In this document: piece after piece, positions 1-11,900 of the stretch
Layout: each line of letters begins with the position of its first letter
How positions within the stretch are numbered: the first letter of the stretch is position 1
NCBI GenBank assembly: GCA_963783085.1
Contig: CAWAMJ010000002.1
Coordinates: 496,001-560,000 of the forward strand
Origin: CAVYUC01 sp963783085
GTDB lineage: Bacteria; Bacteroidota; Bacteroidia; Bacteroidales; Prolixibacteraceae
Direction: 5' to 3'
Length of the DNA: 64,000 bases
Program-made: the position numbers and the translations under genes
The notes under the pieces: generated by a model
Seen by the model: the letters and a program-made list of their open reading frames with translations, nothing else
The model's database searches: none
Told to the model about the DNA's origin: nothing

Positions 1-173
1 TGAAAATTTGGTTCAAATAAATAATCGGCTAGAAGATTCTAACCGTCGAGCCGGCCAAAGCGTCCGTCCAGCGGCTAAAGTCCGCTTGACGGATAAATAG
101 TTATTCCTGAAAATTTGGTTCAAATAAATAGAAGACTCTAACCGTCGAGCCGGCCAAAGCGGCTTGACGGTTA
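1..173. repeat. Direct repeats carrying REP-like hairpins
   Basis: A segment beginning TGAAAATTTGGTTCAAATAA occurs at 1-22 and again at 108-130, and a second shared block (AACCGTCGAGCCGGCCAAAG) occurs at 41-60 and 140-159. Two imperfect hairpins are visible: arms 64-74 and 82-92, and arms 139-152 and 160-173. Each has a 7-base loop and one mismatch at the same place in the stem. The second hairpin overlaps the stop codon of the neighbouring minus-strand hydrolase, so it may also help end that transcript. The same hairpin design recurs near 28.7-29.2 kb. It is non-coding as far as I can see. Confidence 0.75.
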
Positions 174-1349
174 CCACTTCACATCGTCATTGGATAACAC
201 CGCATAATCCGGAATGGGATTCGAAGCGGTAAAAACAATCATTTTTTCGTAAGGTTCCACAACAATTTTCTTTTCCGAAATTTCTCCGTTTTCATCCTGA
301 ATTGCGGAAAGATTTAAATCAAGATATTTTGCCAAAAATGGGTAAACCGCTTTTCGCTTTGAAAGCTCGTAACCGTGTTTATCATTGGGAAGGTGAACAT
401 TCTCAACTTTGCTTTTCGCATTCATCAATGAGTAAATGTATTGAATATGCGGAAATTCAACGGTCGGATTATTTTTGGTCCAGTCGTCGCCATCGGAAAC
501 CAGCAACATGGGGCGCGGCGCTGCAATTGCTGCAATTTCAACATTGTTCGTTTGGTGATGATCACTTTTATGAACCGGCATACCGCTCTCGCAAATACAG
601 CCGCCAAAAAAATGCGCTGAAACCATAACCACCGGCACCGAAACTTTTATCCGGTCATCCACAGCCGTGAGCATAAAAGCCTGCGTTCCACCGCCTGATG
701 CGCCTGTAACAGCGATTCGTTCCGGATCGATGTTTTCCAGGGAAAGCAAAAAGTCGAGCGCCCGGATGCTGTTCCAAAGTTGCTGGCGAAATGCCAGCGG
801 ATGTTTATGCTCCCAGCCATAATCTTTCATTTCGCCATAGCCAACCATATCGTATGCGAAAACAACCGCTCCCATGCGCGCAAAACTGGCGTTTCTTTTT
901 TGTGCATCTTCGCGAAAACGGCCATAATCTTCCGGTTTGCTCCAGTGCCCGTGCGTGCTGAGAATTCCAGCCATTTTCCCACTGGTTTTTTCCGGCATAT
1001 ACAAACTGCCGGTTACAAAAACACCGGGTAAACTTTCGATAGCCACATTTCGCACGGAATATCCGTCGTATTTTCGCTCGTTGGTATAAACAGGTTTTAA
1101 CGGCGTTTTTTCAGGAAAAGGAACCAGTCCGGCGCCTTGTAAAATTCCCTGTTTAATTATTTCTGTCCGCTGCAACCATTCCTCTTTCGAGTGGTATTCG
1201 TTTTTCAATTCTGCCAATACTTCTTTGCCTTGTTCTTCGGTATAATACTGACCGACGCAAAGGTTTGATTCTTTCCCGGTTTGTGAAAACGAATATGCCG
1301 GAATCAGAAACATAACCAATAATAGTTGAAAGTTTTTCATTGCGCTCAT
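171..1349 (-). CDS. Secreted alpha/beta-hydrolase (acetyl-xylan-esterase-like)
   Basis: A 392-aa protein with an N-terminal signal peptide (a hydrophobic stretch followed by AYSFSQ), so it is probably exported. The nucleophile elbow GASGGG places the catalytic serine at about residue 218. A STHGHW segment near residue 132 fits the oxyanion-hole region, and a DGDD segment near 286 with the His in DKHGYE (about 325) could complete the triad. This arrangement is typical of the large esterase/dienelactone-hydrolase-like group often found in polysaccharide-use regions. The substrate cannot be read from sequence. It lies downstream of a sugar transporter on the same strand with a 123-base gap, so co-transcription is possible. 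The start could be the Met at residue 1 or residue 4 (position 1340); the latter gives a cleaner signal peptide. Confidence 0.8.
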   Translation of the reverse strand: MSAMKNFQLLLVMFLIPAYSFSQTGKESNLCVGQYYTEEQGKEVLAELKNEYHSKEEWLQRTEIIKQGILQGAGLVPFPEKTPLKPVYTNERKYDGYSVRNVAIESLPGVFVTGSLYMPEKTSGKMAGILSTHGHWSKPEDYGRFREDAQKRNASFARMGAVVFAYDMVGYGEMKDYGWEHKHPLAFRQQLWNSIRALDFLLSLENIDPERIAVTGASGGGTQAFMLTAVDDRIKVSVPVVMVSAHFFGGCICESGMPVHKSDHHQTNNVEIAAIAAPRPMLLVSDGDDWTKNNPTVEFPHIQYIYSLMNAKSKVENVHLPNDKHGYELSKRKAVYPFLAKYLDLNLSAIQDENGEISEKKIVVEPYEKMIVFTASNPIPDYAVLSNDDVKW

Positions 1350-1472
1350 TTTTGTTATATGTTAAAGTTACAGATTTTATAAATTGAATAAAAATACGCG
1401 GGTTCGCCATCATCCGCGTCAGTCGTCGGTTATCCGTCACCTGTCCTTCAGCTTCCAGCTTTCAACTTCTTC

Positions 1473-2798
1473 CTATTTCCCCAAAACCATTTCCTCAATT
1501 TCTTCCAGTGATTTTCCTTTGGTTTCTACCAGCGCAAATTTGTAAAACAGCAAACTCAGCAAAGTAGCCACTGTAAAAAAGATAAAAACATAACCAGTTC
1601 CGATTGTTGCTGAAACTGCGGGAAAAAGCAATGCTATCCCGAAGTTGAAAAACCAGTGCGAAAACGAACCGATTGCCGTCCCGCGGGCGCGTACGCTGTT
1701 TGGAAACATTTCAGAAAGAATGACCCAGATAACCGCTCCCTGGGAGAAAGCAAAAAAAGCGATGTAACCGATGAGTAAACCAAGCAGAATAAAACCCGAT
1801 TTGGTGTCGGAAATGAATGCCCAACTAAAAAGCCCGAGAAAAACTGACATTCCCACTGCGCCAACATACAATAAGAATTTCCGGCCGAAGCGATCGATAA
1901 AAGTCATTGCAATAATGGTAAATACCAGGTTTGTCACTCCAATTAAAACCGACTGCAACAACGCCGACTCGGCCGAAAAACCGGCTTCGCGAAATATGTC
2001 GGTAGAATAGTACATGATGACGTTAATTCCGGCAAATTGGTTAAACATCCCCACCAGGATTCCAATGACAGCCAGCTTTAGGTAAGGTCTTTTAAACAGC
2101 GGAACCTGTTTTCCGGCTGCTTCCTTTTTCAGCGAATTTTTTATGGCCGTCATCAGCAATTCTTCATCTTCGCCGGGGTTAACACGTTTTATAACCTGAC
2201 GCGCTTCCTCTTCGTAACCAATTTTTACCAGCCAGCGCGGACTTCTCGATATAAAAAACAGAAGTACAAATAATAAAGCCGACGGAATGATACCCGCCAA
2301 AAACATCCAGCGCCAGCTTCCGCCTAGGATACTGTCGATCATATAATCGGAAAAAAATGCGACCAAAATTCCGGTTACAATGGCCAGCTGACTGGTTGCA
2401 ACCAGCCGTCCGCGTAATTTTGGCGGCGAAACCTCGGAAATGTACATTGGCGTTAGAACCGACGCACCGCCAACAGCAATTCCTCCGATAAACCGCGCGA
2501 TAATAAACATCCAGATGTTAACGGCCAAACCGGTTCCGATCATAGATAGTAAAAATAAAAACGCCATGATTTTCAACATATAGCGCCGTCCGTATTTGTC
2601 GCCTGGCTTGCCAATAAAAAGCGCACCGAAAACACAACCGGCAAGGGCTGTGCTAACAACAAATCCTTTCATGAAATCGGTGAGTTGGAAATGTTCGGCT
2701 ACATAATAAATGGCGCCGTTAATTACTGCGGTTTCAAAACCAAACATCAAACCGCCGAGAGCAGCTACAAAAGTTACAAAGTAAAGGTACCTTCTCAT
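1473..2798 (-). CDS. MFS sugar porter (sugar/H+ symporter)
   Basis: This 441-aa protein has about twelve hydrophobic segments and the sugar-porter subfamily signatures: GDKYGRR between TM2 and TM3, a PRWLV motif after TM6, a DRFGRK repeat of the loop motif after TM8, and VETKGKSLEE at the C terminus (the usual PETKG with V for P). Family members import monosaccharides such as xylose, glucose or galactose with protons. The particular sugar is not predictable here. The gene follows the giant adhesin gene on the same strand after a strong hairpin, and precedes the secreted hydrolase, which suggests a small carbohydrate-use unit. It looks intact with a normal family length. Confidence 0.9.
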   Translation of the reverse strand: MRRYLYFVTFVAALGGLMFGFETAVINGAIYYVAEHFQLTDFMKGFVVSTALAGCVFGALFIGKPGDKYGRRYMLKIMAFLFLLSMIGTGLAVNIWMFIIARFIGGIAVGGASVLTPMYISEVSPPKLRGRLVATSQLAIVTGILVAFFSDYMIDSILGGSWRWMFLAGIIPSALLFVLLFFISRSPRWLVKIGYEEEARQVIKRVNPGEDEELLMTAIKNSLKKEAAGKQVPLFKRPYLKLAVIGILVGMFNQFAGINVIMYYSTDIFREAGFSAESALLQSVLIGVTNLVFTIIAMTFIDRFGRKFLLYVGAVGMSVFLGLFSWAFISDTKSGFILLGLLIGYIAFFAFSQGAVIWVILSEMFPNSVRARGTAIGSFSHWFFNFGIALLFPAVSATIGTGYVFIFFTVATLLSLLFYKFALVETKGKSLEEIEEMVLGK

Positions 2799-2897
2799 TT
2801 TAATTTGTTTAGCAGATTCAGAATGCTAAAGATACTATTTCATTTTTCCGGTGATAAATATTTTGAAGTAAAGTTTCAGATGAATTCTTCTTGCCGG

Positions 2898-2936
2898 AAA
2901 TGATGAAGGGCAACCTGCCGTTACCCTTCATCATTT
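2898..2936 (-). terminator. Hairpin after the giant adhesin gene
   Basis: A perfect 13-bp inverted repeat (AAATGATGAAGGG at 2898-2910, complement at 2924-2936) with a 13-base loop sits 32 bases past the adhesin stop codon. On the minus strand it lies between the adhesin and the sugar-porter gene. No clear T-tract follows, so it may be a factor-assisted terminator or an RNA 3'-end stabiliser. Confidence 0.6.
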
Positions 2937-2968
2937 CAAACCGATAAAACTGGCTTAAAACAAAGCAA

Positions 2969-5900
2969 CTATTCCAGCAAAATAGTTTCGCTTCTTTGAT
3001 GATCTCCAAAGGTAATTATCAGGTAATAAATTCCTTTGCTGAATTTTGAAACGTCGAATTTTTCCAGGGTATTTATTTGTACCTGTTCAATTGACCGCGT
3101 CTCCAGCACCTGGCCCGATAAATTAATTAATTTCAGTTTTACGGTACCTGCCGGCGCCGAATCGATTCTGAAATTAAACTTTCCATCGTTAGGATTTGGG
3201 AAAATAGTATACCGGAAACTGTTCCGGGCCCATTCAGAAACATCAGTATATAATGCTGAAATCTGGTGCTGGCAGGTGGCAATATTTCCGCAAAAATCGG
3301 AAATGCCGTAAGTAACGGAAAGCAACGTAATATCTCCGTTGGTTTCAACAACATTTGAACTGATGCTGAATGAATTTTCATCCAGTTCGCAATTGTCCAG
3401 AATCGCGCCGCCATTTGCCATAAAATCGGTGACAGTTAATAATGTATCCGGCAACTCGCCGTCGTAAGTGATTTCCAAATCCGGCGGACAAAGAATTGCA
3501 GGCGCCTCTGTATCATTAACGTAAATATGTTGAACAATATCGGCAGAATTCCCACATTCATCCGTGGTTCGATAAGTCCTCGTAATGGTTTTCGGGCAAA
3601 CAGTACTTTCTGTTTCATCTGAAACAAATTCGGTCACAACACTTCCGCATTGATCGGTTGCTATGATTTGCGAAGGATCAGGATCGGGAATTTCATCTGC
3701 GCATTGTACAACAATATCGGGCAGTGCAACAAACAAAGGCGGCGTAGTATCAATGACAGTGATATTTTGCTCATGAACAATACTGTTGCCATATTTATCT
3801 TCGGCGGTCCATGTCCGCAATAATGTGTAACTGTTTGCGCAGTCGCCTTCCATTAATTTTTCGGTGAAAGTAACACCGGCTTTTTCATCACAATTATCAG
3901 TGGCTGTCAATTTCACTGAACGTTCAACCAGGTTACATTTGAAGGTGGCATCTTCGGGCAGAGGTTCAACAAAAGCGGGTGCAATATTATCTTCAACGGA
4001 GACCACGGCAGTGCAATCATCTGAGTTTCCATTTACATCTTCAACGGAAAGCGTTACAAAGTTAAAACCAATATCAGCGCAACTAAAAGCAGTTCTGCTC
4101 AGGGTAAGTGCCTGGATTCCAGCTCCGCCAGCCGAACCATTATCCACGTCTTCTGCCGTTAAAGTACCATTGCCCGCGCCGTCGAGTTGCACGGTAACGT
4201 CTTTGCATTTTGCAATGGGTCTGGCAATTGCAGATACGGTTATCACGGCATTACAGGTCGAAACTTTTCTGTTATTATCTTTCACGGTGAGCGTAACCGT
4301 ATTTTCACCGATATCAGACTCATTAAAAGTTGTTTTAGACAATTGTAATGAAGCGATACCGCAGGCATCCGATGATCCGTTATCAATTTCTTCGGGGGTA
4401 ACCGAAACATTTCCGGTATTATCGAGCTGAACAATTACATCCCGGCAAACTGCATCGGGCAATACATTGTCTTTTACAGTAATCGTTGATTTACAGGTGT
4501 AAACATTATTGTTATTGTCAGTCATTGTTAAAGTAACGGAATTAAAGCCAACTTCGGCACAGGTAAAATCGGTCTGATTTAATTCAAGTGTTTTAATTCC
4601 GGCACTGCTTGCTGAGCCATTATCTACTTCATTTGCGGTGATTGAAGTTGTTCCCGTTTCATCGAGTTGAACAACGAGATCCTGACAAACAGCAACTGAA
4701 GGAACTGTTTCGAAAACAACGACAGTAGCATTACAGGTTGAAAAATTCCCGTTGTTATCGGTTACTGTCAGAACAACTGTATTTTCACCGATGTCAGTCT
4801 CATTAAAACTGGTTTTCGATAATTCGCGCAACTGGATTCCGCAATCATCCGATGAACCATTATCGATATCATCGGCTGAAACTGTACCGTTACCCGATTC
4901 ATTGAGTTTTAGCGTCATACCCCTGCAAATTGCAACCGGAGCAGTATTGTCTTCAACCGTTACCAGGGAAGTACAGGTACTTGTATTATTGTTTCTGTCA
5001 GTAACTTCGAGCGTCACTTCCACAGGATTTTCTGCAATATCGTCACAGGAAAAATCGGTCTGTGATAATTCAAACGAAACAATTCCACAGGCATCTGAGG
5101 AACCGTCATTAACATCCGCAACATTGATTTTACCGGTACCTGCTTCATCGAGCTCAACAGTAATATCTTTACAATTGGCGACAGGTGCGATATTATCCTC
5201 AACCATGATTTTAGCAAGGCAGTTATTACTGTTGTTGTTGTTGTCGGTAACCGTAAGAATTACAGGGTGCGGGCCAGTGGCTACATCGCGGCAATCAAAT
5301 ACAGTCCGCGACAGGTTGAAAGACGCTATCCCGCAGGCATCAGCAGAACCGTTATCAAGATCCGAAGCCAATAAAACGGCATTGCCGGATTCATCCAGTT
5401 GTAGTGTTACATCTTTGCAAACTGCAGTAGGAATAGTGTTATCTATGACTGTTACATTGGCCGTACAAGTCGAGGTATTGCGGGAATCAGCCACTGTTAG
5501 AATTACTTCAATCGGGCCGGAAGAGATATCTTCGCAACCAAATTCGGTTTTTGATATACTCAACGATTTCACACCGCAGTTGTCGGTTGAACCATTGTTA
5601 ACTTCGTCTGCAGATAAAATACCTTTTCCACTGGCGTCAAGTTGAATAGTTACATCCTGACATAAAGCTTCCGGCGCAATGTTGTCGACAACTGTTATGT
5701 TTGACGTGCACGTGGCAATATTCTCATTATTGTCTGTTACCGTGAGAATAACTGGTATTGTACCGAAAGATATATCAGCGCAGGTAAAATTCGTCCGGCT
5801 GAGATTCATTGTTTTTATTCCGGATTCTGCATTGGATCCATTATCGACCTCTGCAACTGATATCGTTGCTTCTCCCGATTCATCAAGCTGAACAACTGCG

Positions 5901-8900
5901 TTCTTACACAATGCTTGCGGCAACGGAAGTTCAGTAACAGCGACTGTTGCGTCACAAGTGGAAGTATTTCCATTGGTGTCGGTAACGGTTAATGTAACCG
6001 AATTATTTCCAATGTCTGTTTCACCGAAGTTCGTCCGCGATAAACTAAACGACTGAATACCGCAATTATCCGACGAGCCGTTGTCAATATTTGCAGCAGA
6101 CAGGATTCCCTGTCCGTTTTTATCGAGTTCAATGGTTGCATCCTGGCACGAAGCAATAGGGTCAATATTATCTTCCACTGTAATATTCGCCTTACAGGAA
6201 GCAAAATTATCGTTATTATCGGTGACGGTTAATGTTACCTGAATGGGACTTGAGGATATGTCGCTGCAGGTGAAATCCGTCCGGTCAAGACTTAGTGATT
6301 TGATTCCGGCTTCGGCTGTGGAACCATCATTTACCTCTTCCGGTGTGACTGAAGCATTGCCGGTGGCATCCAACTGAACGGTTACATCCTGGCAAACGGC
6401 TTCCGGAACGGGCAGTTCGGTGACGGTTACGGTGGCGTCACAGGTGGAGGTGTTGCCGCTGTCATCGGTTACGGTCAGTGTCACCGCGTTGTCGCTTAAA
6501 TTAGTTTCATCGAAATTGGTTTGTGAAAGGCTCAGTGACTGTATCCCGCAGTTATCCGCTGAACTGTTGTCCACTTCTTCCGCGGAAACTGTGGCGCTGC
6601 CTGAAACATCAAGCTGAACCGATACGTCCTGGCAAATGGCAGTTGGGGCGATGTTGTCTTCCACTGTTACTTCTGCCGTGCAGGTGGCAGTGTTATTACT
6701 GTTGTCGGTTACGGTCAGGATTACTGAATGTGGGTTCGTTGCAATGTCGGCACAATCAAAACCGGTTTGTGATAAACTGTAGGATTGTATCCCGCAATTG
6801 TCTGTTGAGTTATCATCAACATCTGCGGCCGGTAATATTCCGTTTCCATTCTCATCGAGTTCAAGAATCACGTTCTGGCAAATGGCAGTTGGGGCGGTGT
6901 TGTCTTCCACTGTTACTTCTGCTGTGCAGGTGGCAGTGTTGTCGTTATTATCGGTGACGGTTAATGTTACCTGAATGGGACTTGAGGATATGTCGCTGCA
7001 GGTGAAATCCGTCCGGTCAAGGCTCAGCGACTGGATTCCGGCTTCGGCTGTGGAACCATCATTTACCTCTTCCGGTGTGAGTGAAGCATTGCCGGTGGCA
7101 TCCAGCTGAACGGTTACATCCTGGCAAACGGCTTCCGGAACGGGCAGTTCGGTGACTGTTACCGTGGCATCGCAGGTGGAGGTGTTGCCGCTGTCATCGG
7201 TAACGGTCAGTGTCACCGCGTTGTCGCCTGCATTAGTTTCATCGAAGCTGGTTTGTGAAAGGCTCAGTGACTGTATCCCGCAGTTATCCGCTGAATTGTT
7301 GTCCACTTCTTCCGCGGAAACCGTGGCGCTGCCTGAAACATCAAGCTGAACCGATACGTCCTGGCAAACGGCAGTTGGGGCGGTGTTGTCTTCCACTGTT
7401 ACTTCTGCTGTGCAGGTGGAGCTGTTATTACTGTTGTCGGTTACGGTCAGGATTACTGAATGTGGATTCGTTGCAATGTCGGCACAATCAAAACCGGTTT
7501 GTGATAAACTGTAGGATTGTATCCCGCAATTGTCCGTTGAGTTATTATCAACATTTGCTGCCGGTAATATTCCGTTTCCATTCTCATCGAGTTCAAGAAT
7601 CACGTCCTGGCAAATGGCAGTTGGGGCGGTGTTGTCTTCCACTGTTACTTCTGCTGTGCAGGTGGCAGTGTTGTCGTTATTATCGGTGACGGTTAATGTT
7701 ACCTGAATAGGACTTGAGGATATATCGCTGCAGGTGAAATCCGTCCGGTCGAGGCTCAGCGACTGGATTCCGGCTTCGGCTGTGGAACCATCATTTACCT
7801 CTTCCGGTGTGACTGAAGCATTGCCGGTGGCATCCAACTGAACGGTTACATCCTGGCAAACGGCTTCCGGAACGGGCAGTTCGGTGACTGTTACCGTGGC
7901 GTCACATGTGGAGGTGTTGCCGCTGTCATCGGTAACGGTCAGTGTCACCGCGTTGTCGCCTGCATTAGTTTCATCGAAACTGGTTTGTGAAAGGCTCAGT
8001 GACTGTATCCCGCAGTTATCCGCTGAATTGTTGTCCACTTCTTCCGCGGAAACTGTGGCGCTGCCTGAAACATCAAGCTGAACCGATACGTCCTGGCAAA
8101 CGGCAGTTGGGGCGGTGTTGTCTTCCACTGTTACTTCTGGCTGTGCAGGTGGCTGTGTTGTCGTTATTATCGGTGACGGTTAATGTTACCTGAATGGGAC
8201 TTGAGGATATATCGCTGCAGGTGAAATCCGTCCGGTCAAGGCTCAGTGATTGGATTCCGGCTTCGGCTGTGGAACCATCATCTACCTCTTCCGGTGTGAG
8301 GGAAGCATTGCCGGTGGCATCCAGTTGAACGGTTACATCCTGGCAAACGGCTTCCGGAACGGGCAGTTCGGTGACTGTTACCGTGGCGTCACATGTGGAG
8401 GTGTTGCCGCTGTCATCGGTAACGGTCAGTGTCACCGCGTTGTCGCCTGCATTAGTTTCATCGAAACTGGTTTGTGAAAGGCTCAGTGACTGTATCCCGC
8501 AGTTATCCGTTGAACTGTTGTCCACTTCTTCCGCGGAAACTGTGGCGCTGCCTGAAACATCAAGCTGAACCGATACGTCCTGGCAAAGGCAGTTGGGGCG
8601 GTGTTGTCTTCCACTGTTACTTCTGCTGTGCAGGTGGAGTGTTATTACTGTTGTCGGTTACGGTCAGGATTACTGAATGTGGGTTCGTTGCAATGTCGGC
8701 ACAATCAAAACCGGTTTGTGATAAACTGTAGGATTGTATCCCGCAATTGTCTGTTGAGTTATCATCAACATCTGCGTCCAGCAATATTCCGTTTCCATTC
8801 TCATCGAGTTCAAGAATTACGTTCTGGCAAATGGCAGTTGGGGCGGTGTTGTCTTCCACTGTTACTTCTGCTGTGCAGGTGGCAGTGTTGTCGTTATTAT

Positions 8901-11900
8901 CGGTGACGGTTAATGTTACCTGAATAGGACTTGAGGATATGTCGCTGCAGGTGAAATCCGTCCGGTCAAGGCTCAGCGACTGGATTCCGGCTTCGGCTGT
9001 GGAACCATCATTTACCTCTTCCGGTGTGACTGAAGCATTGCCGGTGGCATCCAACTGAACGGTTACATCCTGGCAAACGGCTTCCGGAACGGGCAGTTCG
9101 GTGACTGTTACCGTGGCGTCACATGTGGAGGTGTTGCCGCTGTCATCGGTAACGGTCAGTGTCACCGCGTTGTCGCCTGCATTAGTTTCATCGAAACTGG
9201 TTTGTGAAAGGCTCAGTGACTGTATCCCGCAGTTATCCGCTGAATTGTTGTCCACTTCTTCCGCGGAAACTGTGGCGCTGCCTGAAACATCAAGCTGAAC
9301 CGATACGTCCTGGCAAACGGCAGTTGGGGCGGTGTTGTCTTCTACTGTTACTTCTGCTGTGCAGGTGGAGTGTTATTACTGTTGTCGGTTACGGTCAGGA
9401 TTACTGAATGTGGGTTCGTTGCAATGTCGGCACAATCAAAACCGGTTTGTGATAAACTGTAGGATTGTATCCCGCAATTGTCTGTTGAGTTATCATCAAC
9501 GTCTGCGTGCCGGTAATATTCCGTTTCCATTCTCATCGAGTTCGAGAATCACGTTCTGGCAAATGGCAGTTGGGGCGGTGTTGTCTTCCACTGTTACTTC
9601 TGCTGTGCAGGTGGCCGTGTTGTCGTTATTATCGGTGACGGTTAATGTTACCTGAATGGGACTTGAGGATATGTCGCTGCAGGTGAAATCCGTCCGGTCA
9701 AGACTTAGTGATTTGATTCCGGCTTCGGCTGTGGAACCATCATTTACCTCTTCCGGTGTGACTGAAGCATTGCCGGTGGCATCCAACTGAACGGTTACAT
9801 CCTGGCAAACGGCTTCCGGCAAATCGCTGACTGCATTGATGGTCAGGCGGACCAGACCAGTTGAACAGTCATTATCAATGTCGCACAACTGGTATTCAAT
9901 ACTGTCTAAACCGTTGTAGTCTGCTTCGGGCGTGTAGGTGTAAGTGCCGTCGCTGTTAAAGGCAACCGTCCCGTGCTCAGGGCCGATGGTTACCGCCCAT
10001 GTATTCCCGCCGTCGCCGCTCGGAGTGTCGTTCAACGATACATCTCCGTTAATCGGATTGTCTTCATCCGTGGTGTTGCTGTCATCGGCTGCAACCGGCA
10101 AATCGCTGACTGCATTGATGGTCAGGCGGACCAGACCAGTTGAACAGTCATTATCAATGTCGCACAACTGGTATTCAATACTGTCTAAACCGTTGTAATC
10201 TGCTTCGGGCGTGTAGGTGTAAGTGCCGTCGCTGTTAAAGGCCACCGTCCCATGCTCAGGGCCGCTGGTTACCGCCCATGTATTCCCGCCGTCGCCGCTC
10301 GGAGTGTCGTTCAACGATACATCTCCGTTAACCGGAGTGTCTTCATCCGTGGTGTTGCTGTCATCGGCTGCAACCGGCAAATCGCTGACTGCATTGATGG
10401 TCAGGCGGACCAGACCAGTTGAACAGTCATTATCAATGTCGCACAACTGGTATTCAATACTGTCTAAACCGTTGTAGTCTGCTTCGGGCGTGTAGGTGTA
10501 AGTGCCGTCGCTGTTAAAGGCAACCGTCCCGTGCTCAGGGCCGCTGGTTACCGCCCATGTATTCCCGCCGTCGCCGCTCGGAGTGTCGTTCAACGATACA
10601 TCTCCGTTAACCGGAGTGTCTTCATCCGTGGTGTTGCTGTCATCGGCTGCAACCGGCAAATCGCTGACTGCATTGATGGTCAGGCGGACCAGACCAGTTG
10701 AACAGTCATTATCAATGTCGCACAACTGGTATTCAATACTGTCTAAACCGTTGTAGTCTGCTTCGGGCGTGTAGGTGTAAGTGCCGTCGCTGTTAAAGGC
10801 AACCGTCCCGTGCTCAGGGCCGCTGGTTACCGCCCATGTATTCCCGCCGTCGCCGCTCGGAGTGTCGTTCAACGATACATCTCCGTTAACCGGAGTGTCT
10901 TCATCCGTGGTGTTGCTGTCATCGGCTGCAACCGGCAAATCGCTGACTGCATTGATGGTCAGGCGGACCAGACCAGTTGAACAGTCATTATCAATGTCGC
11001 ACAACTGGTATTCAATACTGTCTAAACCGTTGTAGTCTGCTTCGGGCGTGTAGGTGTAAGTGCCGTCGCTGTTAAAAGCAACCGTCCCGTGCTCAGGGCC
11101 GCTGGTTACCGCCCATGTATTCCCGCCGTCGCCGCTCGGAGTGTCGTTCAACGATACATTTCCGTTAACCGGAGTGTCTTCATCCGTGGTGTTGCTGTCA
11201 TCGGCTGCAACCGGCAAATCGCTGACTGCATTGATGGTCAGGCGGACCAGACCAGTTGAACAGTCATTATCAATGTCGCACAACTGGTATTCAATGCTGT
11301 CTAAACCGTTGTAATCTGCTTCGGGCGTGTAGGTGTAAGTGCCGTCGCTGTTAAAGGCCACCGTCCCGTGCTCAGGGCCGCTGGTTACCGCCCATGTATT
11401 CCCGCCGTCGCCGCTCGGAGTGTCGTTCAACGATACATCTCCGTTAACCGGAGTGTCTTCATCCGTGGTGTTGCTGTCATCGGCTGCAACCGGCAAATCG
11501 CTGACTGCATTGATGGTCAGGCGGACCAGACCAGTTGAACAGTCATTATCAATGTCGCACAACTGGTATTCAATACTGTCTAAACCATTGTAGTCTGCTT
11601 CGGGCGTGTAGGTGTAAGTGCCGTCGCTGTTAAAGGCAACCGTCCCGTGCTCAGGGCCGCTGGTTACCGCCCATGTATTCCCGCCGTCGCCGCTCGGAGT
11701 GTCGTTCAACGATACATCTCCGTTAACCGGAGTGTCTTCATCCGTGGTGTTGCTGTCATCGGCTGCAACCGGCAAATCGCTGACTGCATTGATGGTCAGG
11801 CGGACCAGACCAGTTGAACAGTCATTATCAATGTCGCACAACTGGTATTCAATACTGTCTAAACCATTGTAGTCTGCTTCGGGCGTGTAAGTGTAGGTGC

